Assembly: GCA_020850945.1 (NCBI GenBank)
Contig: JADZDR010000032.1
Span: 62,001 to 126,000, forward strand
DNA: 64,000 nucleotides
From: Acidimicrobiia bacterium
GTDB lineage: Bacteria; Actinomycetota; Acidimicrobiia; UBA2766
Reading direction: 5' to 3'
Shown: piece by piece, positions 9,306 through 15,611 of the stretch
Numbering within the stretch: the stretch's first letter is position 1
Layout: every line of letters begins with the position of its first letter
Position numbers and translations under genes: made by a program
Notes under the pieces: generated by a model
The model's input: only the letters and a program-made list of their open reading frames with translations
Database searches by the model: none
What the model was told of the DNA's origin: nothing

Positions 9306-9319
9306 ATAGGTGCTAGTGT
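9291..9319 (+). promoter_or_regulatory. arsM promoter
   Basis: TTGATA (9291-9296) and TAGTGT (9314-9319) are separated by exactly 17 bases and resemble -35 and -10 elements. The -35 lies inside the inverted repeat at 9274-9305, which explains how a bound repressor would shut the gene off. Confidence 0.55.
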
Positions 9320-9347
9320 CCTGTCGACACGACATCGGAGGCGAAAC

Positions 9348-10082
9348 ATGACCGACAGGATCAAGGCGAGTGTGAGAGCCCGGTACGCAAGTGCCGCGAG
9401 CAGGTTCCTCGACAGGCTGCCGTCCCAGGGCTGCTGTGCGAGCCCCCCCCGAGTGCCCGGATACGGTGCCGACGTGTACGAGCACGACGAGACCGACGCG
9501 GTACCCGACGAGGCCGTTCTCGCCTCCCTCGGCTGTGGCAACCCGACGGCCGTCGCCGAACTGCGTGAGGGAGAGACCGTCCTCGACCTCGGGTCCGGAG
9601 GCGGCCTCGACGTCCTCCTCTCCGCCCGCCGCGTCGGCCCCACGGGCAAGGCCTACGGGCTGGACATGACGGCTGAGATGCTCGAGCTCGCCCGCCGCAA
9701 CCAGGCCGAGGCCGGCATCGAGAACGCCGAGTTCCTCGCGGGGGAGATCGAGGACCTCCCCCTTCCCGACGACTCCGTCGACGTGATCATCTCGAACTGC
9801 GTGATCAACCTCTCCGCCGACAAGGGCCGCGTCTTCAGCGAGGCGCACCGCGTGCTGAGGAGCGGGGGCCGCTTCGCCGTGAGTGATGTCGTCGCACGGC
9901 GCGACTTCACGCAGGCGGAGAAGGAGGACCTCGCCCAGTGGGCGGGCTGCATGTCGGGTGCGCTCACGGAGGACGCATACCGGGCGGGTCTCGAGAAGGC
10001 GGGATTCGACGATGTCGAGGTCGTCGTGAGCCACGACCTCGGCCCAGACCTGTTCAGCGCGATCGTGCGGGCACGCGCCTGA
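9348..10082 (+). CDS. arsM: Arsenite S-adenosylmethionine methyltransferase
   Basis: A 244-residue class I methyltransferase that converts As(III) to methylated arsenicals. SAM-binding motif I is LDLGSGGGLDVL. The cysteines that bind arsenic in ArsM are present in their usual contexts: GCC near the N-terminus (residues about 28-29), SNCVINLSADK, and QWAGCMSGAL. The start is ATG 9348, with CGGAGG seven bases upstream. It appears to be a single-gene unit with its own operator, lying between the DUF4388 gene and pilB, and looks like an insertion into the pilus neighbourhood. Confidence 0.9.
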   Translation: MTDRIKASVRARYASAASRFLDRLPSQGCCASPPRVPGYGADVYEHDETDAVPDEAVLASLGCGNPTAVAELREGETVLDLGSGGGLDVLLSARRVGPTGKAYGLDMTAEMLELARRNQAEAGIENAEFLAGEIEDLPLPDDSVDVIISNCVINLSADKGRVFSEAHRVLRSGGRFAVSDVVARRDFTQAEKEDLAQWAGCMSGALTEDAYRAGLEKAGFDDVEVVVSHDLGPDLFSAIVRARA

Positions 10083-10097
10083 AACGGGTCGAACGAC

Positions 10098-10127
10098 TTA
10101 AAGACGGGTCTTCCCCCAGGCCGATGA
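10098..10127 (+). promoter_or_regulatory. Possible sigma-28/WhiG-type promoter of pilB
   Basis: TTAAAG (10098-10103), 16 bases, then GCCGATGA (10120-10127). The -10 half matches the GCCGATAA consensus of sigma-28 family factors. The spacer is about two bases longer than the classic one, but it is identical to that in front of the second prepilin gene. Also here are AAGAC/GTCTT arms (10101-10112) that may end arsM transcription. Confidence 0.45.
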
Positions 10128-10196
10128 ACCAATTGACCGGGGCGGGAGATTCGGCCTGAAGCGTCGGACCCGTACCTCCTCGGCACAGGGTCACGC

Positions 10197-10201
10197 GGAG
10201 G
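10197..10201 (+). promoter_or_regulatory. Ribosome binding site indicating a CTG start for pilB
   Basis: GGAGG ends six bases before CTG 10208. After the in-frame stop at 10157 there is no ATG, GTG or TTG until GTG 10352, which would delete the first half of a conserved N-terminal domain. Confidence 0.55.
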
Positions 10202-10207
10202 TGTTCC

Positions 10208-11899
10208 CTGAGCACCACGGAGACAGTTCAACTCGTCCACTTCCTGAGGGACCAGGCGGTCTGCACGCCCGAGCAGGCGGACCAGGCGCTCGCGGAGGAG
10301 TACTCGAATCCCGGCGCGCGGCCGATCACGGCGATCCTCGTCGGTGTCGGTGTGAGCGAGTCGGCCCTCCTCGCATCCCTCGCGAGTGCCGTGGGCATGG
10401 AGTTCTACGACCTGGGCGAGGTCGACATCGATCCGTCCGCTGTCGCCTTGGTGCCCGAGACGATGTGCCGACGCCTCGGCTGCCTGCCCATCGCCTACGA
10501 CGGCCGCACGCTCGTCGTGGCGATGTCCGATCCCACGAACGTCCTCGCCAAGGACGACCTGCGCGCGGTCACGCGCTCGGAGATCAGCGTCGTCCTCGCC
10601 ACACAGGAGGACATCGAGGGGGCGATCAACCGTTTCCACCGCATGGACGAGTCCTTCGACACGATCACGGAGGGCCTCGACGTCGAAGGTGGCATCGAAT
10701 CGGTAGAGGACATCGCCGGCAGTGAGATCGTCGACGAGGCACCCGTCGTCAAGCTCGTCAACCTCCTCATAACGCAGGCCGTCAACGACCGCGCATCCGA
10801 CATCCACGTCGAACCCCAGGAGAAGGACGTGCGCGTGCGGTACCGCATCGACGGAGTCCTGCACGAGGTGATGCGGTCACCCAAGACGATCCAGAACGGT
10901 GTCATCAGCCGTCTCAAGATCATGGCGGACCTCGACATCGCCGAACGCCGTGTCCCCCAGAGCGGCCGCATCTCGGTGAAGGTGGCCCACAGGGCGGTCG
11001 ACCTGCGTGTGGAGACGCTGCCGACAGTCCATGGCGAGAAGATCGTCATGCGGCTCATCGACAAGTCGGCCGGCCTCCTCGACATCAACGACATGGGGCT
11101 GTCGGAGACCGACATGGCGCGCTACAGGTGGGCGACGAGTCTGCCCTACGGTGCGATCATCGCCTCGGGACCGACGGGGTCGGGCAAGTCGACGACTCTC
11201 TACGCGAGCCTCAACCTCCTCAACGACGCGTCGCGCAACATCATCACGGTCGAGGACCCGGTCGAGCAGAAGATCGCCGGGCTCAACCAGGTGCAGGTGA
11301 ACACGAAGGCGGGCATGACCTTCGCGTCGGCGCTGCGCTCGATGTTGCGGGCCGACCCCGACGTCGTGATGGTCGGTGAGATGCGTGACAAGGAGACTGC
11401 CAAGATCGGGATCGAAGCCGCCCTCACCGGTCACCTCGTCCTTTCCACGATCCACACGAACGACGCTCCGTCGGTCATGACACGACTCATCGAGATGGGG
11501 GTCGAACCCTTCCTCGTCGCGAGCGCCATCGACTGCGTGATCGGCCAGCGCCTCGCCCGGCGTCTCTGCCTGAAGTGCAGGCAGTCCTACCAGCCGACCG
11601 TCGAGACTCTCGTCGAGGCGGGCTGGGAGGGAGCGGGGGATCTCGAGGAGATCCCCGCCATGTATCAGGCGGTCGGGTGCCAGGCCTGTGCCAAGACCGG
11701 ATACTCGGGCCGGATCGCGATCTTCGAGATCCTCCTCGTCACGGAGGAGATCGAGCGGCTCTGCGCCGAGCGCGTGAGCTCGGACGAGATCAAGCGGATC
11801 GCGATCGGCCAGGGCATGACGACACTGCGCCAGGACGCCCTCGGCAAGGCCGTGCAGGGGATCACGTCGATCGAGGAGGTCCTGCGTGTGACGGCGTGA
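10208..11899 (+). CDS. pilB: Type IV pilus extension ATPase PilB
   Basis: The hexameric motor that drives pilus polymerisation at the cytoplasmic face. The order is an N-terminal MshEN/T2SSE_N domain (residues about 1-150), then a GspE-type ATPase with GPTGSGKST (K327), GEMRD with E391 of Walker B, and a zinc motif of two CxxC pairs (C454/C457 and C491/C494). Length from CTG 10208 is 563 residues, as expected for PilB. Starting at GTG 10352 would cut 48 residues of the MshEN domain. It begins the pilus cluster but is separated from pilT by a palindrome-bracketed insertion. Confidence 0.92.
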   Translation: MSTTETVQLVHFLRDQAVCTPEQADQALAEEYSNPGARPITAILVGVGVSESALLASLASAVGMEFYDLGEVDIDPSAVALVPETMCRRLGCLPIAYDGRTLVVAMSDPTNVLAKDDLRAVTRSEISVVLATQEDIEGAINRFHRMDESFDTITEGLDVEGGIESVEDIAGSEIVDEAPVVKLVNLLITQAVNDRASDIHVEPQEKDVRVRYRIDGVLHEVMRSPKTIQNGVISRLKIMADLDIAERRVPQSGRISVKVAHRAVDLRVETLPTVHGEKIVMRLIDKSAGLLDINDMGLSETDMARYRWATSLPYGAIIASGPTGSGKSTTLYASLNLLNDASRNIITVEDPVEQKIAGLNQVQVNTKAGMTFASALRSMLRADPDVVMVGEMRDKETAKIGIEAALTGHLVLSTIHTNDAPSVMTRLIEMGVEPFLVASAIDCVIGQRLARRLCLKCRQSYQPTVETLVEAGWEGAGDLEEIPAMYQAVGCQACAKTGYSGRIAIFEILLVTEEIERLCAERVSSDEIKRIAIGQGMTTLRQDALGKAVQGITSIEEVLRVTA

Positions 11900-11905
11900 C
11901 CCGCA

Positions 11906-11955
11906 CCGACTGGGTACCTGAGCGGCGATATATCGCCGCTCAGGTACCCAGTCGG
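11906..11955. repeat. Perfect 50-bp palindrome, copy 1 of 2
   Basis: Every base from 11906 to 11955 pairs with its mirror base around the centre at 11930/11931. The half-core reads CTGGGTACCTGAGCGGCGAT and then A at the centre. The 42-bp core (11910-11951) is identical to that of copy 2 at 13764-13805. The four outer bases on each side (CCGA/TCGG) differ from copy 2 but still pair with each other. It starts six bases after the pilB stop. There is no T-run, so it is not a plain Rho-independent terminator. Confidence 0.95.
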
Positions 11956-11963
11956 GACTCTGG

Positions 11964-12134
11964 GCCCACGCCGACTGGTGGCGTCCGGTGGCGGTTGCCG
12001 GAGCGGGGGTATCGCTCGTGCTGTCCGCGCTGTTCTTCAGCGTTTGGCTGATCTTCGCCGTGGCTTTGGATGTCGGCTTGATCGTGGGGATCGTGTGGCT
12101 GAACTGGCCGGCCCAGACGACGATCGGCGCGTGA
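11964..12134 (+). pseudogene. Remnant of a membrane-protein gene (3' end only)
   Basis: An open frame from the edge of the palindrome to TGA 12132-12134 encodes AHADWWRPVAVAGAGVS followed by a nearly continuous hydrophobic stretch that could form one or two membrane helices, then WLNWPAQTTIGA and stop. It has no start codon, no ribosome binding site and no upstream part: reading back, the frame enters the palindrome and hits a TGA within it. It looks like the 3' tail of a gene whose front was lost. A chance open frame cannot be excluded, and the family is not recognised. Confidence 0.5.
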
Positions 12135-12207
12135 TGCGCGCCGCAGTCAGGCGTGTTCCTGCGGGGATTTCGAGCCGTTCTCGGCCTCGACGACTTCGGG
12201 AAGGCCT

Positions 12208-12239
12208 GAGCATCGTTGTAGCATACTACAACGATGCTC
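12208..12239. promoter_or_regulatory. Operator of the toxin-antitoxin operon
   Basis: Arms of 14 bases, GAGCATCGTTGTAG (12208-12221) and its exact complement (12226-12239), flank CATA. The right arm covers the antitoxin start codon. CATACT (12222-12227) ends six bases before the ATG, so the dyad probably contains the -10 of a leaderless message. A bound antitoxin would block its own transcription. Confidence 0.7.
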
Positions 12240-12479
12240 ACCGTCCCCGAGGCCGCCCGCCGCACGGGCAAGAACGCCGAGACCATTCGCCGCTGGATCC
12301 GGGAGGGACGCCTCCGTTCGCAGAGGGTCGGAACCCAGTACCTCATCGACGAGGACGCGTTGGCGGAGGCAGTCGGGGAGGCCGAGCTGATCCCACGCGT
12401 AGGGGGAGACGAATCGGCGACGGGTGAGACCCTGCCGAACCTCCTCGCCGCACTCCAGCGTTCGCGATCCGGAAGATGA
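12234..12479 (+). CDS. Antitoxin with excisionase/MerR-like helix-turn-helix
   Basis: An 81-residue protein. The N-terminus MLTVPEAARRTGKNAETIRR and the following WIREGRLRSQRVG form the winged helix-turn-helix seen in excisionase-like regulators. The C-terminal part (about 50-81) should bind and neutralise the toxin. The gene overlaps the toxin by four bases (ATGA) and its start lies in a perfect dyad, both typical of autoregulated toxin-antitoxin pairs. No Shine-Dalgarno is seen. Confidence 0.85.
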   Translation: MLTVPEAARRTGKNAETIRRWIREGRLRSQRVGTQYLIDEDALAEAVGEAELIPRVGGDESATGETLPNLLAALQRSRSGR

Positions 12480-12886
12480 GACTCGTCCTGGACGCAAGCG
12501 CCGCGCTCTACGAGCTCGTGTCCCCGACAGGCTGGACGCCGGTCGAAGCCGCGAACGATCTGCTCGCCCCCGTCCGCATCCTTTCCGAGATCACCTCCGT
12601 CCTGAGCGAGACGACCTGGCGAGGGGAGATCAGCCGGGAGCTGGCCGACGTGGCGTTCTTCCGCCTGCGGGACTCGAACATCGAGACGTCATCGGACTTC
12701 GGGCTATACGAGGACGCCCGACAGGTGGCTGCCCTGCGCGGCTGGGCCAAGACAAATGATGCCGAGTACGTGGCGCTGGCCATGCGCGAATCCGCGCCGT
12801 TGTTCACGCGCGATGCCCGGTTGGCGCGGGGGGTGGCCGACCTTGTCGCCGTGCTGGGGCCGGACGACGTCGCCAGATCGGACTGA
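12476..12886 (+). CDS. PIN-domain toxin (VapC-like ribonuclease)
   Basis: A 136-residue PIN nuclease. The acidic residues that hold the metal in PIN domains are visible: D6 (LVLDASAA), E38 (ILSEITSVL), D95 (TNDAEYVALA) and D113 (FTRDARLA). VapC-type toxins cleave specific RNAs when the antitoxin is lost; the target here is unknown. It overlaps the antitoxin gene and lies in the palindrome-bracketed cassette inside the pilus cluster. Confidence 0.9.
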   Translation: MRLVLDASAALYELVSPTGWTPVEAANDLLAPVRILSEITSVLSETTWRGEISRELADVAFFRLRDSNIETSSDFGLYEDARQVAALRGWAKTNDAEYVALAMRESAPLFTRDARLARGVADLVAVLGPDDVARSD

Positions 12887-12910
12887 GCCCGCAGAATCGC
12901 ACCCGACTTC

Positions 12911-13696
12911 TCAGGCCGGCCGCCGTGCCGTGAAGAGGATCCGCTTGAACGTGAAGAGGTACGGCCCGGGGTCGGGAAGCAACGCCTCGACGCGGCGTCT
13001 GTAGGCGTCGACGAAGGCTGCGCGACGGTCCTCGGGCAGGCGGTCGAGGTACCAGTTGAGAAGCGTGCCCCGCATCCAGTCCACGAGCGCACACGTGCTC
13101 GGCAACACGTGCGGGTACACGCGCAGGATGACTTCGAGGTCCTCGAAACCGAGCGCGTGGAGCACCTCGACGTACTCCTCCGGGCCGAGGACATCCGGTG
13201 GTCGACCCGAGTCGCCGAGGAGGTCCGCCCACGGCTCCTCCCGGCACAGGTCGCGTGCCAGGGTTTGGGAGGGGTGGTCGGTGTTCGCGGGGACCTGCAC
13301 TGCGAGCCGGCCACACGGAGCCACGAGGTGCGAGACGGAGGGCAGAAGTGAGCGGTGGTCGGGGAGCCACTGGAGGGCGGCGTTGGAGAACACGACGTCG
13401 AAGGGGCCGGCCTCGAGCCAGCGGTCGACGTCGGCGAGGTCCCCCTGCGCGAACCGGATCCCGTCGCGGTCGTGCGCGGCGCAGGCGGCGATCATCGCCG
13501 GGCTCGAGTCGACGCCGAGAGTCGCGGCGAGACCCAACCCGACGTGCAGGTCGGCCGTGAGACGCCCTGTCCCGCAGCCGAGGTCGATGCCCTTCCCACC
13601 CGGCACGGGGTCGAGCCCCGCGAGGAGGTCACGGAACGGCATCTCCCGCTCGGCGCGGAACTCCTCGTACTTCACGGGGTCCCAGTCGTGTGGCAT
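12911..13696 (-). CDS. tam: Trans-aconitate 2-methyltransferase-like enzyme
   Basis: A 261-residue class I SAM methyltransferase. MPHDWDPVKYEEFRAEREMP at the start and GIDLGCGTGRLTADL (motif I) match Tam, which methylates trans-aconitate, an inhibitor formed from the citrate-cycle intermediate cis-aconitate. FSNAALQWLPDH is also characteristic. ATG 13696 aligns with Tam starts; an upstream ATG at 13723 would run into short tandem repeats. It converges on the toxin gene with 24 bases between stops. Substrate identity rests on similarity alone. Confidence 0.8.
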   Translation of the reverse strand: MPHDWDPVKYEEFRAEREMPFRDLLAGLDPVPGGKGIDLGCGTGRLTADLHVGLGLAATLGVDSSPAMIAACAAHDRDGIRFAQGDLADVDRWLEAGPFDVVFSNAALQWLPDHRSLLPSVSHLVAPCGRLAVQVPANTDHPSQTLARDLCREEPWADLLGDSGRPPDVLGPEEYVEVLHALGFEDLEVILRVYPHVLPSTCALVDWMRGTLLNWYLDRLPEDRRAAFVDAYRRRVEALLPDPGPYLFTFKRILFTARRPA

Positions 13697-13703
13697 GGCG
13701 CAA

Positions 13704-13754
13704 GCCTGCCACAGGCCTGCCACAGAGCCGGGATCGCGTCAGGGATCGCGTCAG
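13704..13754. repeat. Short tandem repeats beside the second palindrome
   Basis: GCCTGCCACAG occurs twice in tandem (13704-13714, 13715-13725), and GGATCGCGTCAG occurs twice in tandem (13731-13742, 13743-13754). A partial third unit (GGCTCGTG) leads into the palindrome at 13761. Such tandem duplications are what slippage or repeated end-joining next to a long hairpin would leave. Confidence 0.85.
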
Positions 13755-13760
13755 GGCTCG

Positions 13761-13808
13761 TGTCTGGGTACCTGAGCGGCGATATATCGCCGCTCAGGTA
13801 CCCAGACA
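13761..13808. repeat. Perfect 48-bp palindrome, copy 2 of 2
   Basis: All bases from 13761 to 13808 are self-complementary around 13784/13785. The 42-bp core 13764-13805 is identical to 11910-11951. The outer three bases (TGT/ACA) differ from copy 1 (CGA/TCG in the same places) yet still pair. It ends 83 bases before pilT. Confidence 0.95.
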
Positions 13809-13891
13809 GTGCGTGACGGTGCGCGCACGGGGTGACATGAGCCGAAAGGACCAGAGCGTCTGGGTCGACTGTTCAAGGAAAGGCCTCGTCC

Positions 13892-15577
13892 GTGTCGATC
13901 CAGACGGCGAGAAAGGGGCATCGTTTGCAGACGACAACATCCGGCCTCGCTCAGGCCCTGCGCGAGCGCCATGTGCTCGCGGACCAGGAGCTCGACACCT
14001 ATCTCCAGCGGGAGCAGATCGAGCAGATCCCGCTCGACCAGTTGCTCCTCCGCGACGGGCGTGTCTCCGAGAAGCAGCTCGCCGAGCTGCGCGCGGCCGA
14101 GCTCGGCCTGCCGTTCATCGATCTCGAGCTCGTGCAACCGGGTGCCGAGGCCGTCGCCCTCGTACCGGCCGACGTCATGCGCGCGCACCGTGCGCTGCCC
14201 CTGCACGTGAGCGAGGACGGTCTCTTCGTAGCCGTCGCCCATGCCGACTTCACGGAGGCTGCCCAAGCCGTCGCCCACGCCTCGAACCTGCCTGTACACG
14301 TCGCGCTCACGTCGGCGTCGGACCTGGAGGTGTTCCTCGGACGTGTCCTCGCCGACGCCCCGCGAACGGAATCGGTCCCGGCCGCAGCGCCACCGGTCCC
14401 GCCCGTCGCGGAAGCTGTGCCCGTGGCCGGCGGGGCGGGCGAGAGCGGCCTCATCGAGATGCCCACCATCCTCGAGTCCGACGCGGGCGAGGATGTGCAC
14501 GAGGTCACCTTCGAGCTCCACATCAACGACCTCCTCGAGAAGGTCCTCGAGGTCGGAGCCTCCGACTTGCATCTCACCGAGGGTGCACCCCCCGAGGTGC
14601 GCGTGCACGGCGACCTCATGCCCGTCCCCGGCTACGACGTGCTCGACGCCCAGACGCTGCGCCGCCTCATCTACGCCATCCTCACGCAGAAGCAGCGCGA
14701 GCGCTTCGAGGAGGACTGGGAGCTCGACCTGTCCCACCCCCTGCCCGGCAAAGCGCGCTTCCGCGTGAACCTGTTCGTGCAGAAGGGGTCGTTCGGGGCG
14801 GTGCTGCGCACGATCCCGGACCAGATCGTCCCGATCGAACAGCTCGGCCTCCCCAAGATCGTGCGGGAGTTCGCCGACATTCCCCGCGGCCTCGTCCTCG
14901 TCACCGGCCCCACGGGATCGGGCAAGTCGACGACCCTCGCCTCCGTCGTCGACATCGTGAACTCGACGAAGCCGGTCCACATCATGACCGTCGAGGACCC
15001 GATCGAGTTCCTCCACCACCACAAGCGGGCGATCGTGAACCAGCGCGAGATCGGCGAGGACACGAAGTCGTTCTCCAACGCCCTGCGTCACGTGTTGCGC
15101 CAGGACCCGGACGTGATCCTCGTCGGCGAGATGCGCGACCTCGAGACGATCCAGACCGCACTCACGGCGGCCGAGACCGGCCACCTCGTCTTTGCGACCC
15201 TCCACACGCAGGACGCACCCCAGTCCATCGACCGCGTGATCGACGTCTTCCCGCCCCACCAGCAGCAGCAGGTACGGGTCCAGCTCGCCACGTCACTCCA
15301 GGCGATCATGACACAGCAGCTCATCCGCACCTCGGATGCGCGGGGGCGGTGCGTCGCGACGGAGGTCATGGTGGCGACGCCCGCGATCCGCAACCTGATC
15401 CGGGAGGGAAAGATCTACCAGATCTACTCGGCGATGCAGGCCGGTGGTCAGCACGGCATGCAGACCATGGACCAGTCGCTCGCCGATCTCGTGAAACAGC
15501 GCCGCATCACCTACGACCTGGCGCTCGAACGGTGTGCCAACCAGACGGACCTGGCCCGGCTCTGCGGACGCATGTGA
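13892..15577 (+). CDS. pilT: Type IV pilus retraction ATPase PilT with extra N-terminal MshEN-like domain
   Basis: A 561-residue motor ATPase. Residues about 215-545 match PilT: GASDLHLTEG, GPTGSGKST (K345), GEMRD and the AIMTQQLI stretch typical of PilT rather than PilB; the zinc-binding CxxC pairs of PilB are absent. Residues about 15-160 form an MshEN/T2SSE_N-like region (LGLPFIDLEL, AHRALPLHVSEDGLFVAVA), followed by a Pro/Ala linker. Ordinary PilT is about 350 residues and lacks this region. The start is GTG 13892, with AAGGAAAGG about eight bases upstream. Retraction or motor-exchange function is inferred. Confidence 0.88.
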   Translation: MSIQTARKGHRLQTTTSGLAQALRERHVLADQELDTYLQREQIEQIPLDQLLLRDGRVSEKQLAELRAAELGLPFIDLELVQPGAEAVALVPADVMRAHRALPLHVSEDGLFVAVAHADFTEAAQAVAHASNLPVHVALTSASDLEVFLGRVLADAPRTESVPAAAPPVPPVAEAVPVAGGAGESGLIEMPTILESDAGEDVHEVTFELHINDLLEKVLEVGASDLHLTEGAPPEVRVHGDLMPVPGYDVLDAQTLRRLIYAILTQKQRERFEEDWELDLSHPLPGKARFRVNLFVQKGSFGAVLRTIPDQIVPIEQLGLPKIVREFADIPRGLVLVTGPTGSGKSTTLASVVDIVNSTKPVHIMTVEDPIEFLHHHKRAIVNQREIGEDTKSFSNALRHVLRQDPDVILVGEMRDLETIQTALTAAETGHLVFATLHTQDAPQSIDRVIDVFPPHQQQQVRVQLATSLQAIMTQQLIRTSDARGRCVATEVMVATPAIRNLIREGKIYQIYSAMQAGGQHGMQTMDQSLADLVKQRRITYDLALERCANQTDLARLCGRM

Positions 15578-15611
15578 CGTGACCGGGTGACATAGCAGCG
15601 AGGGACGACGC

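Noticed and set aside
11906-11955. Palindrome as a Rho-independent terminator of pilB
   Set aside because: There is no loop and no T-run, the identical core occurs before pilT where a terminator is not expected, and the symmetry is far longer than needed. A secondary terminator role is still possible.
12911-13723. Longer form of the Tam-like methyltransferase starting at 13723
   Set aside because: The extra residues are encoded by short tandem repeats, and the family's N-terminus begins at 13696.
13761-13808. Peptide encoded by the palindrome (WVPERRYIAAQVP) as a real protein segment
   Set aside because: It reads the same on both strands because of the symmetry and is not part of any supported gene here.
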